This document shows positions 1-7,150 of a stretch of 33,419 bases of DNA, piece after piece. Position numbers and translations under genes: made by a program. This stretch comes from Azohydromonas caseinilytica (GTDB lineage Bacteria > Pseudomonadota > Gammaproteobacteria > Burkholderiales > Burkholderiaceae_C): positions 1 to 33,419 of the forward strand of contig NZ_JABBFW010000044.1 in assembly GCF_012927045.1 (NCBI RefSeq), written 5' to 3'. The notes under the pieces are model-generated. The model ran no database searches. It worked only from the letters and a program-made list of their open reading frames with translations, and had not been told where the DNA came from. The number at the start of each line of letters is the position of its first letter. Within the stretch, counting starts at the first letter, position 1.

Positions 1-1
1 C

Positions 2-238
2 ATCCTCGACGAGCCCTCGATGGGGCTGTCGCCGATCATGGTGGACAAGATCTTCGAGGTCGTGAGCGACGTGCACGGCCAGGGCATGACGGTGCTGCTG
101 GTGGAGCAGAACGCCAGCCGCGCGCTGAGCCTGGCCGACCGCGGCTACGTCATGGACTCCGGCGAGATCACCATGACCGGCGACGCCAGGCAGCTGCTCA
201 ACGACCCCAAGGTGCGCGCGGCGTACCTGGGCGAGTGA
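2..238 (+). CDS. livF: Branched-chain amino acid ABC transporter ATP-binding protein, LivF type (3' end only)
   Basis: Only the last 78 codons are in the window, in frame from base 2. The visible part opens with the Walker B/D-loop segment ILDEPSMGLSP. About 20 residues later comes the H-loop region VLLVEQNASRAL, where Gln-Asn replace the usual switch histidine as in LivF proteins. The LivF-like ending DPKVRAAYLGE follows. LivF is one of two cytoplasmic ATPases (with LivG) that power uptake of branched-chain amino acids or related solutes through LivHM. The stop codon lies 12 bases before the next start, so the two genes are probably co-transcribed, and the transporter may import the substrate of the downstream hydroxyproline-type enzyme (inference). 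The Walker A motif and the rest of the operon lie outside the window. Confidence 0.87.
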   Translation: MLDEPSMGLSPIMVDKIFEVVSDVHGQGMTVLLVEQNASRALSLADRGYVMDSGEITMTGDARQLLNDPKVRAAYLGE

Positions 239-250
239 GGAGAAGCCCAC

Positions 251-1261
251 ATGCTCAATTTCACCCGCACGATTCAAACGGTGGATGCCCACACCGGTGG
301 GGAGCCGCTGCGCATTCTGCTGTCCGGCATGCCGCCGGTGCCGGGCAGCACCATCCTGGAAAAGCGCGCCTGGCTCAAGGAATACCGCGACGACCTGCGC
401 CAATTCCTGATGAACGAGCCGCGCGGCCATGCCGACATGTATGGCGCCTACCTGCTGCCGCCCACCACGCCGGGTTCCGATTTCGGCGTGGTCTTCATTC
501 ACAACGAAGGCTACAGCGACATGTGCGGCCACGGCATCATCGCGCTGGGCAAGGTGCTGGTCGAATTGGGCCTCGTGGAGCGCCAGGCGCCGAGCACCCG
601 CATCCGCTTCGACGCACCGGCCGGTCTGATCGAGGCGCAGGTGGCCTGGGACGGCCGAAAAGCCGGCGAAGTGACTTTCAGGAACGTGCCGGCCTTCATC
701 TACCGGCGGGACGTCGAGGTCGAAACGCCGTCATTTGGGAAAATCACCGGCGACATCGTTTTCGGCGGCGCCTTTTATTACTACATCAACAGCGCGCAGG
801 CGGGTTTGGACATCAAGCCCGAGCAGGTCCGGGCCTTGATCCAGCTGGGCGCGGAAACCAAGGCAGCGGTCAAGGCGGCCATTTCAATTCAGCACCCGCT
901 GGAGCCCGGCCTGAATGAGCTATACGGCACCGTCATCGACGGCGCACCGAACCGGGCCGGGGTGGACCAATCCAATGTGTGCGTTTTCGCGGACCGTGAA
1001 GTGGACCGGTCACCGACCGGCACCGGCACCTCCGGCCGCGCCGCGCAGCTGTATTTGCGCGGCCAGCTGCCCTTGAACCAGCCTTATTTCAACGGCAGCC
1101 TGGTGGGCAGCGTCTTCAAGGTCCGGGTCACGGAAGCCGTCCAGGTCGATGAATTCGACGGCGCCATCACCGAGGTCACCGGCTCGGCGCATATCAGCGG
1201 CTTCAACCAGTGGGTATTGGAAGAGGACGACCCGTTCCCCACGGGCTTCTTCTTCCGCTGA
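251..1261 (+). CDS. Proline racemase family protein, probable trans-3-hydroxy-L-proline dehydratase
   Basis: The 336-residue protein has the usual length of the proline racemase family. The first active-site motif is SDMCGHGII with Cys92. The second is DRSPTGTGTSGR, where Thr256 occupies the position held by a second Cys in proline racemases and 4-hydroxyproline epimerases. A Cys/Thr pair is the known signature of trans-3-hydroxy-L-proline dehydratase, which yields delta-1-pyrroline-2-carboxylate; the Cys/Cys pair does racemisation. No reductase for the product is in the window. The start is supported by GAGGAG at 237-242 overlapping the stop of the livF-type gene, so the two form one transcription unit. 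A terminator-like hairpin follows the stop. The family is certain; the exact substrate is inferred from the residue pair and the transporter neighbour. Confidence 0.85.
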   Translation: MLNFTRTIQTVDAHTGGEPLRILLSGMPPVPGSTILEKRAWLKEYRDDLRQFLMNEPRGHADMYGAYLLPPTTPGSDFGVVFIHNEGYSDMCGHGIIALGKVLVELGLVERQAPSTRIRFDAPAGLIEAQVAWDGRKAGEVTFRNVPAFIYRRDVEVETPSFGKITGDIVFGGAFYYYINSAQAGLDIKPEQVRALIQLGAETKAAVKAAISIQHPLEPGLNELYGTVIDGAPNRAGVDQSNVCVFADREVDRSPTGTGTSGRAAQLYLRGQLPLNQPYFNGSLVGSVFKVRVTEAVQVDEFDGAITEVTGSAHISGFNQWVLEEDDPFPTGFFFR

Positions 1262-1262
1262 A

Positions 1263-1285
1263 CGCGGCATCCGAGCCGCGCTTTT
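1263..1285 (+). terminator. Probable intrinsic terminator after the proline-racemase-family gene
   Basis: The stem CGCGGC/GCCGCG (1263-1268 with 1275-1280) has a six-base loop and is followed by CTTTT. It sits just past the stop at 1261, between two convergent genes. An alternative stem CCGCGCT/AGCGCGG (1276-1282 with 1287-1293) overlaps it and could serve the opposite strand. Confidence 0.6.
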
Positions 1286-1341
1286 CAGCGCGGGACTCGA
1301 AGGACGGGAGCCTCCGCGCCGGTGCGGCGCCGGCTCGCCGT

Positions 1342-2685
1342 TCACGACACGCCTTGGCGCAGCATCGCGTCAGCCACCTTGACGAAGGCGGCGATGTTGG
1401 CGCCGTCCACGTAGTTGACCGAGCCGTCCTCGCGCCGGCCGTGGCGCACGCAATGCATGTGGATGTCCTTCATGATCGCGTGCAGCCGCTCGTCCACCTC
1501 GGCGTGCAGCCATGACAGCCGCATGGCGTTCTGCGTCATCTCCAGCCCCGAGGTGGCCACCCCGCCGGCATTGCTGGCCTTGCCGGGCGCATACAGCGTG
1601 CCGGCCTCCAGGAACACGTTCACCGCCTCCAGCGTGGAAGGCATGTTGGCGCCCTCGGCCACGCAGCGCACGCCCTGCTGCACCAGCTGCCGCGCGTCGG
1701 CGCCGTCGAGCTCGTTCTGCGTGGCGCAAGGCAGCGCCACGTGCACCGGCACATGCCAGGGCCGGCGGCCGGCCTCGAACTGCAACCCGCGGCGTTCGGC
1801 AAAGGCCGACAGGCGCCCGCGCTGCGTGTTCTTCCACTCCATGATCTCCCGCAGCTGGTCGGCATCCAGGCCCTGCTCCACCACGAGCGTGCCCTCCGAG
1901 TCCGACAGCGTCACCACGCGCGCGCCCAGCTCGATGGCTTTCTCCGCCGCGTACTGCGCCACGTTGCCCGAGCCCGAGATGGACACGCGCAGGCCGTCGA
2001 AAGCCAGGCTCTGGCGATGCAGCATCTCCTGGGCAAAGTAGACCGTGCCGTAGCCGGTGGCCTCGGGCCGCATGGCGCTGCCGCCGAAGGACAGGCCCTT
2101 GCCGGTGAACACGCAGGAGGTGTCGTTGCGCAGCCGCTTCATCATCCCGGCCATGTAGCCGACTTCGCGCGCACCCACGCCGATGTCGCCGGCGGGCACG
2201 TCGGTGTCGGGGCCGAGATGGCGGTGCAGCTCCAGCATCAGCGCCTGGCAGAAGCGCATCACCTCGCCGTCGCTCTTGCCCTTGGGATCGAAGTCGGAGC
2301 CGCCCTTGCCGCCGCCCATGGGCAGCGTGGTCAGCGCGTTCTTGAAGGTCTGCTCGAAGCCCAGGAACTTCAGGATCGACAGGTTCACCGACGGGTGGAA
2401 GCGCATGCCGCCCTTGTACGGGCCGATGGCGTTGCTGTGCTGCACGCGCCAGGCGCGGTTCACCCGAACCTGGCCGGTGTCGTCCACCCAGGAGACGCGG
2501 AACTGGATGACGCGGTCCGGCTCGACCAGCCGCTCCAGCAAAGCCTGCTCGGCGTAATACGGATGCTGGCGGATGAAGGGCCACAAGCTGCCCATCACCT
2601 CTTCGACCGCCTGCAGGAACTCGGGTTGTTGCGGGTCGCGCGCCCGCAATACAGCCAGGAAATCGGAAAGGTCTGCGAGTTTCAA
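1342..2685 (-). CDS. gdhA: NADP-specific glutamate dehydrogenase, probable TTG start
   Basis: GdhA makes L-glutamate from 2-oxoglutarate, ammonia and NADPH in the cytoplasm. The sequence matches E. coli GdhA very closely as I recall it. It has the glutamate-binding region IGPYKGGMRFHP, the catalytic-lysine motif PMGGGKGGSDFDPKGKS, the segment DTDVPAGDIGVG, the Rossmann motif SGSGNVAQYA and the ending NIAGFVKVADAML-type. The frame stays open to an ATG at 2772, but homology begins only near KLADLSDFL. A TTG at 2685-2683 is in frame, has AAAGGA a few bases upstream, and gives 447 residues, exactly the length of E. coli GdhA. I therefore prefer the TTG start. The gene stands alone, with an SoxZ-like gene ending 86 bases upstream on the same strand. 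Confidence 0.95.
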   Translation of the reverse strand: MKLADLSDFLAVLRARDPQQPEFLQAVEEVMGSLWPFIRQHPYYAEQALLERLVEPDRVIQFRVSWVDDTGQVRVNRAWRVQHSNAIGPYKGGMRFHPSVNLSILKFLGFEQTFKNALTTLPMGGGKGGSDFDPKGKSDGEVMRFCQALMLELHRHLGPDTDVPAGDIGVGAREVGYMAGMMKRLRNDTSCVFTGKGLSFGGSAMRPEATGYGTVYFAQEMLHRQSLAFDGLRVSISGSGNVAQYAAEKAIELGARVVTLSDSEGTLVVEQGLDADQLREIMEWKNTQRGRLSAFAERRGLQFEAGRRPWHVPVHVALPCATQNELDGADARQLVQQGVRCVAEGANMPSTLEAVNVFLEAGTLYAPGKASNAGGVATSGLEMTQNAMRLSWLHAEVDERLHAIMKDIHMHCVRHGRREDGSVNYVDGANIAAFVKVADAMLRQGVS

Positions 2686-2771
2686 GTCGTTCCTTTCACG
2701 GGGCTTCACCCCCGAATCGCCAAAAGGCCCAGGAGCAGCAATGGCCGCACCAGGGGCTGCGCGGACAGACA

Positions 2772-3080
2772 CTACACTGCCTTGGCCAGCGCGATCGCCT
2801 TGCGCGCCTCCAGCGTCGCGTTCTTTTCATCGACCCAGTACAGCCCCAGTTCGCCGCTCTCGCGGGCGACGAAGGTGAATTCGATATAGGGGTTCTGGGC
2901 GATGCCGATGCCCGGTTCCCAGCTGAACAGCAGTTGGGCGCCCAGCCGCGCCTCGAACAGCCGGACGATGTTGCGCGGCCACACAGTCCCGGCCGCATCG
3001 GTGCGCAGGCCGCTTTCGATGACGTGCTCGATCTGGGCCCTTCCAGCATTCCCGCACATGGAAACGGCATGCGCTGTCAT
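2772..3080 (-). CDS. Orphan SoxZ-like protein, short, start uncertain
   Basis: The C-terminal about 85 residues resemble SoxZ, the Ig-fold partner of SoxY in the periplasmic thiosulfate-oxidation carrier. Compare SoxZ patterns such as MESGxRxDAAG, NPYxxFxF and WxDxxG with ESGLRTDAAG, NPYIEFTF and YWVDEKN here. The N-terminus is short: with the ATG at 3080 the protein has 102 residues, and the first SoxZ strand before the ESGLR segment is abbreviated (GNAGRAQIEHVIESG). The frame is open up to 3227 but the extra residues are not SoxZ-like, and no start has a good ribosome site; ATG 3059 is another option. No soxY, soxA, soxB or soxX gene is in the window. It may be a stand-alone SoxZ-type carrier subunit or a decaying remnant. 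It ends 86 bases before the gdhA start. Confidence 0.55.
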   Translation of the reverse strand: MTAHAVSMCGNAGRAQIEHVIESGLRTDAAGTVWPRNIVRLFEARLGAQLLFSWEPGIGIAQNPYIEFTFVARESGELGLYWVDEKNATLEARKAIALAKAV

Positions 3081-3276
3081 GCGCCGTGCGGTGGGCTGGT
3101 CAGACGTGTCGCACACCGTATTCGCTGGCACTCGGCAATCCATGCCGGGCATGGCAAATGGTTTCACGCCCGATTCGGAACAATTTTCCTTGCCCGTCAC
3201 CGCAAATTGCCGCGCATGCCGGCGCACACTTGGGCCGAAGCCTGCAAATCAATGAGCGGCAGCCGGCCTCGAATAT

Positions 3277-4230
3277 TCATGGGTTTTCGCCCACGCCGGC
3301 CGCCCTGCGCCGCCCCAGCGCGGCAGCCAGCGAGGCCAGCACGCCCTGCCCGCCCACCAGCGCGATCCCCGCCAGCACCAGCCCCGCGCCCTGCAGGAAC
3401 GCCGGCTCCAGCGGCTCGCCCAGCAGCGCCACGCCGAAGCCCACGCCGAACAGCGGCGTCAGGAACGAAAACACGCCCAGCCGCGAGGCCAGGTACTGGC
3501 GCAGCAGCCAGAACCACGCCAGGAAGCTGGCGAAGGACACCACCAGCACCTGGAACGCCAGGCTGCCCAGCAGCCGCGGCGTCGGCGTGAACGTCGTCTG
3601 GCCGGACAGCAGCACCGCCGGCAACAGCAGCACACAGGCGCCGATGAGTTGATAGAGCAACGTCTCGGTGGCCGGCGCCGTCGCCAGGCGCGAGCAGCGC
3701 ACCGCCACCGTGGTGGCGCCCCAGGCCGCGCCGCCGAGCAGGCCCAGCAGATCGCCCAGCAGCATGGCATCGGTGTCGGCCTGCGAGGGCGAGCGGCCCA
3801 GAAACGCCAGCGCGATGCCGCCGAAGGCCAGGGCGATGCCCGCCCATTGCAGCGGCCGCAGCCGTTCCGCGCGCAACTTCCAGTGCAGCCCCAGCGCCGC
3901 GAAGATCGGCGCGGTGTAGAGGAACACCACCAGGTGCGAGGCGCTGGTGTGGCGCAGCCCCTCGCCCACCAGCAGGAACTCCAGCCCGAACAGCAGGCCC
4001 ACCAGCGCGCCCGCGCGCCAGGCGCCGTCGCGCCAGACCAGGCGCTCGCCGCGCCGGCGCATCAACGCCCCCACCAGCAGCGCCGACAGGCCCGAGCGCA
4101 GGCTGATCTGCAGCACCGGCGCCATGTCCGGCGCGGCGGCCTTCACCGCGATCTGCTGCAGCGCCCAGATCGTGCACAGCAGCAGCATCAGGCCGACGGC
4201 CTGGGTGTCGAGGGGCTTGCGGGAGGACAT
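3277..4230 (-). CDS. DMT superfamily (EamA) inner-membrane transporter
   Basis: The 317-residue protein has the drug/metabolite transporter pattern of two EamA halves, about ten hydrophobic segments in all. The first starts at GLMLLLCTIWALQQIAVK. The first half includes a conserved-type HTSASHLVVFLYTAPIF stretch and the second half a matching SFLAWFWLLRQYLASR plus FLTPLFGVGFGVALLGEP. Members export amino acids, metabolites or small drugs across the inner membrane; the substrate cannot be read from the sequence. The gene is divergent from an AraC-type regulator with about 155 bases between starts, a common layout for a regulator and the exporter it controls (inference). The start is the first ATG of the homologous region. 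Confidence 0.9.
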   Translation of the reverse strand: MSSRKPLDTQAVGLMLLLCTIWALQQIAVKAAAPDMAPVLQISLRSGLSALLVGALMRRRGERLVWRDGAWRAGALVGLLFGLEFLLVGEGLRHTSASHLVVFLYTAPIFAALGLHWKLRAERLRPLQWAGIALAFGGIALAFLGRSPSQADTDAMLLGDLLGLLGGAAWGATTVAVRCSRLATAPATETLLYQLIGACVLLLPAVLLSGQTTFTPTPRLLGSLAFQVLVVSFASFLAWFWLLRQYLASRLGVFSFLTPLFGVGFGVALLGEPLEPAFLQGAGLVLAGIALVGGQGVLASLAAALGRRRAAGVGENP

Positions 4231-4385
4231 GCGGGCTTCCTGAACGACGCGGCGGTGCGGCGCATTGTCGGGTGGCGGCTTCGCTGGGGATTTCGCGTAT
4301 CGGACAATCCATGCCGCCCAGCGGCCAGCACCGCACCTGCAGCCGCAACGCGGGCTGCGGGCCTCCCGTACGCTCCCATCGCCCG

Positions 4386-5183
4386 ATGCCCATGAAAGCC
4401 CGACACCTGCGCACGCCGCCCTTCACCGACGCGCTGCCGGCGCCGATCTGGTTCCGCGCCGACGAGCTGCCCGCGGACACGGCATACCCGTGGCACCGGC
4501 ATGCCTGGGGCGAGTTCGTCTTCGCCTACAGCGGCTTGATGGAGCTCAAGCTGCCGGACCGCCACTTGCTGGCGCCGCCGCAGTACGGCGTGTGGCTGCC
4601 GCCACAGGTCGAGCATGTGGGCCTGAACCGCCATGCCGCCACGCACTGCTCGCTGTACGTGTCGCAACCGCTGTGCGACACGCTGCCGCGCGAGGCCTGC
4701 GCGCTGACCATCAACCCGCTGGTGCGCGCGCTGCTGGAGCACCTGCGCCGGCATGCCGGTGCCGCGCCGCTGACGGCGGCGCACGAGCGGCTGCTGCAGG
4801 TGCTGGTGGACCAGCTGGCGCTGGCGCCGCGCGCGGGCAGCTACCTGCCCGGCACGGAAGACCCTGTGCTCGCGCCCGTGCTGCGGGCGCTGGAGGCGCA
4901 GCCCGGCGACAACCGCCCGCTGGCCGAGCTGGCGCGCGCCTTTCACACCACCGAGCGCACGCTGCTGCGGCGCTGCCGCAGCGAACTGGGCCTGTCCTTC
5001 AGCGAATGGCGCCAGCGCCTGCGCGTGGTCAAGGCGCTGCCGCGGCTGCAGGCCGGGCAGAAGGTGGAGGCCGTGGCGCTGGAGCTGGGCTACGCCAGCG
5101 CCTCGGCCTTCATCACGATGTTCAAACGGCTCATGGGGCTCACGCCCGACGAGTTCCGCAAGGGCGGCCCCGCGGCGCGGTAG
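4386..5183 (+). CDS. AraC family transcriptional regulator with N-terminal cupin domain
   Basis: The protein has about 265 residues. The N-terminal half is a cupin-like sensor domain with YPWHRHAWGEFVFAYSGLME and a second conserved stretch LLAPPQYGVWLPP. The C-terminal 95 residues form the double helix-turn-helix of AraC/XylS regulators: the first in LAELARAFHTTERTLLRRC and the second in VALELGYASASAFITMFKR followed by GLTPDEFRKG. Two ATGs at 4386 and 4392 are equally plausible and neither has a strong ribosome site; the frame is open further upstream but into the divergent promoter region. That region carries a dyad ATTGTC (4264-4269)/GACAAT (4303-4308) that could be part of an operator. Likely target: the divergent DMT transporter gene (inference). 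Confidence 0.9.
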   Translation: MPMKARHLRTPPFTDALPAPIWFRADELPADTAYPWHRHAWGEFVFAYSGLMELKLPDRHLLAPPQYGVWLPPQVEHVGLNRHAATHCSLYVSQPLCDTLPREACALTINPLVRALLEHLRRHAGAAPLTAAHERLLQVLVDQLALAPRAGSYLPGTEDPVLAPVLRALEAQPGDNRPLAELARAFHTTERTLLRRCRSELGLSFSEWRQRLRVVKALPRLQAGQKVEAVALELGYASASAFITMFKRLMGLTPDEFRKGGPAAR

Positions 5184-5232
5184 CGGCGGCACGCCGGCCG
5201 CCTTTTCCAAGTGTCGTCGGCATGTATATAAA

Positions 5233-5255
5233 ACCACGTGCCAAAAGGCAGTGGT
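5233..5255 (+). other. Small imperfect hairpin after the AraC-type gene
   Basis: ACCAC-G-TGCC, loop AAAA, then GGCA-GTGGT forms a stem with one bulged G. It lies 50 bases past the AraC stop in an AT-richer stretch (tatata just upstream, acccttttg just downstream). It could end the AraC transcript or be part of the promoter of the secreted-protein gene. No certain role. Confidence 0.3.
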
Positions 5256-5413
5256 CATGATTTACCCTTTTGAGCGGCTTCTCCCTCCCCACTTCCCGGT
5301 ATTTGACATTGCCAGGGCAAATGACAATTATGCGGGCAACCAGAAAATAAGCCGCAGGGAGCCGCCGACTTGCCGCCTCATCGCGAGCAGGCCGCATTTG
5401 TCGAGGAGGCCCC

Positions 5414-7030
5414 GTGAAGATATCCACTGCAGGCTCAGTGTTACTTCTGGCACTGGTGGGCGCCGCTTTTACCGGCAAGGCATCCGGTGAAACATTGGCA
5501 GGCGGCAGCGGCTCCGCGCAGCCCCAAATGCTGACCCCAAGTTTCTCGTACACGCCGCCTGAAATGACAGCGGAGCAGAAAGCGCGGCTGGAGCGCTACC
5601 TGGCCCGGCAGAAGGGCCATGGGCCGGCCGAGCCCTCCGCCCTGCCTGGCCTGATGCAGCGGCCCCAGCGCGCCACCAATCCGCCCGCGCCCGGCAGCCT
5701 GGCGGAACCGCAAGGCCTGGAGCTGGACGAGGAGGCCGCGTCGGCCGGTGCCCCGCCCGCCGTGCCGGGCACGTTCCGCATCCTCAACAACCGTGCGCTG
5801 GCACCGACCTTTTCCAGCTCCGACGTCAATGAGCCCTCGCATGCCAATGCCGGCCGGTACGTCTGGTATGTGGGCAATTGGTATGCGGCCCGCTCCACCA
5901 ACAAGGGCGCCACCTGGACCTATGTCAATCCGGCGGCGGATTTTCAGGATTTCTGCTGCGACCAGGACGTGATCTACGACAGCGGCCGCAATATCCTGCT
6001 GTGGTATCGCCAGGGGATAGCCTCGTCCGACGGCACCAACAATATCCGCCTTGGCGTGTCACGCAACGGCGGGGCCAGCTGGATTCAATACAACATCACT
6101 TTCTCGAATTACGCCAACCTGCCGGCGGGCTGGTTTGATTATCCGCACCTGGCATTGAGCAACAATTACCTGTACATCACCAGCAATTATTTCAATCCCA
6201 GCAACACCTTCCAGCGCATGATCCTGACGCGGATTCCGCTGGACCAGCTGCTGGCGGGCGGGGCCATCGGCTGGACCTGGTGGTCCACCACCAGCGGCTG
6301 GGCCTGGACGCCGGTGCAGGGCGCGCGCAACGTGATGTACGTGGGTGACCACCTCAGCAACACGTCGTTCAGGATCTGTAGCCAGCCCGAGGCCAACACC
6401 GCGCTGAACTGCTCCAGCGTGGCCGTGCCGGCCTGGACCTGGACGCCGCGCGGCACCGCGTCCTGCATCGCGCCCAACGGCCTCAATCCCTGCGCGCGGC
6501 TGGATCACCGCATCAACGCCGGCTACCTGAAGGAAGACGAGTCCGCCAATCGCCATGAGCTGGGCTTCTTCTGGACGGTGGCCCAAGGCGCCGGCTTCCC
6601 CTTCCCGTACGTCAATGCGCTGGCCGTGGACGCCTCCACGCTGGCGCCGCTGCCGGGCGCTCGGGCACGGCCGCTGATCTGGACCACCAGCGCGGCCTGG
6701 GTCTATGCCGGAGCCGCCCCCAACGCGCGCGGCGCGCTGGGCATCGCCACCTGGCTGATCGGCGGGGGCGTCTATCCGCAGTTGTATGTCGGCATCGATG
6801 ACGACTACAACGGCTTCCCGCCGGGCTGGCAAGTGGCCTTCGTCGCGGCCAGTAACGGCGTGGTGGGCAACCGCTGGGGCGACTACGTGCGCGTGCGCAT
6901 GCACAGCCCGGACGGCAACACCTGGAGCGCCAGCGGCCATGTCACGGTCAACGGCACGCAGCAGCCGCGCTACGTCAACTTCGGCCGCGAGCGCGACATG
7001 AACGGCTACCTGCGCTTCCGCCTCCAATGA
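5414..7030 (+). CDS. Secreted protein with sialidase-type Asp-box (BNR) repeats, function unknown
   Basis: The start is a GTG with a strong GGAGG at 5405-5409, giving 538 residues. Residues 1-25 form a signal peptide (MKISTAGSVLLLALVGAAF then a small-residue cleavage region), so the product is exported. About 90 proline-, alanine- and glutamine-rich residues follow, probably disordered. The rest resembles a beta-propeller of sialidase type: Asp-box-like motifs STNKGATW near residue 161, SRNGGASW near 216 and SPDGNTW near 498, plus many aromatic residues. The typical sialidase arginine triad was not identified, so enzymatic activity is unproven; a carbohydrate-binding or surface role is equally possible. 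No operon partner is visible; a perfect hairpin follows the stop. Codon use looks slightly less GC-biased than in the neighbours, which could hint at transfer. Confidence 0.8.
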   Translation: MKISTAGSVLLLALVGAAFTGKASGETLAGGSGSAQPQMLTPSFSYTPPEMTAEQKARLERYLARQKGHGPAEPSALPGLMQRPQRATNPPAPGSLAEPQGLELDEEAASAGAPPAVPGTFRILNNRALAPTFSSSDVNEPSHANAGRYVWYVGNWYAARSTNKGATWTYVNPAADFQDFCCDQDVIYDSGRNILLWYRQGIASSDGTNNIRLGVSRNGGASWIQYNITFSNYANLPAGWFDYPHLALSNNYLYITSNYFNPSNTFQRMILTRIPLDQLLAGGAIGWTWWSTTSGWAWTPVQGARNVMYVGDHLSNTSFRICSQPEANTALNCSSVAVPAWTWTPRGTASCIAPNGLNPCARLDHRINAGYLKEDESANRHELGFFWTVAQGAGFPFPYVNALAVDASTLAPLPGARARPLIWTTSAAWVYAGAAPNARGALGIATWLIGGGVYPQLYVGIDDDYNGFPPGWQVAFVAASNGVVGNRWGDYVRVRMHSPDGNTWSASGHVTVNGTQQPRYVNFGRERDMNGYLRFRLQ

Positions 7031-7059
7031 GCTGAGCAGGAGGAGGGGACCTCGCTCCG

Positions 7060-7093
7060 CCCGGTGGCCTGCCATGACCGGCAGGCCACCGGG
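7060..7093. terminator. Strong hairpin between convergent genes, probable terminator
   Basis: A perfect 14-bp stem (7060-7073 with 7080-7093, CCCGGTGGCCTGCC and its complement) has a six-base loop. It lies 30 bases after the secreted-protein stop and 57 bases beyond the ttuD stop on the other strand. On the plus strand it is followed by gaataaacaacactttt, not a classical T-run, so termination may be inefficient or the hairpin may be a 3'-end stabiliser. Confidence 0.6.
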
Positions 7094-7150
7094 GAATAAA
7101 CAACACTTTTCAGCGGGCTGGCCGCGGTGCCGCGGGCGGGCACCACCAGC

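Noticed and set aside
2686-2772. ATG at 2772 as the gdhA start
   Set aside because: It would add 29 residues without homology; the TTG at 2685 has a proper ribosome site and gives the E. coli length.
1741-2889. A 382-codon plus-strand frame across gdhA
   Set aside because: It lies opposite the clearly real gdhA frame, is rich in His/Ala/Arg/Gln without any motif, and has no ribosome site.
5251-5490. A 79-codon plus-strand frame before the secreted-protein gene
   Set aside because: It has no convincing ribosome site, overlaps the true GTG start region in another frame and shows no recognisable feature.
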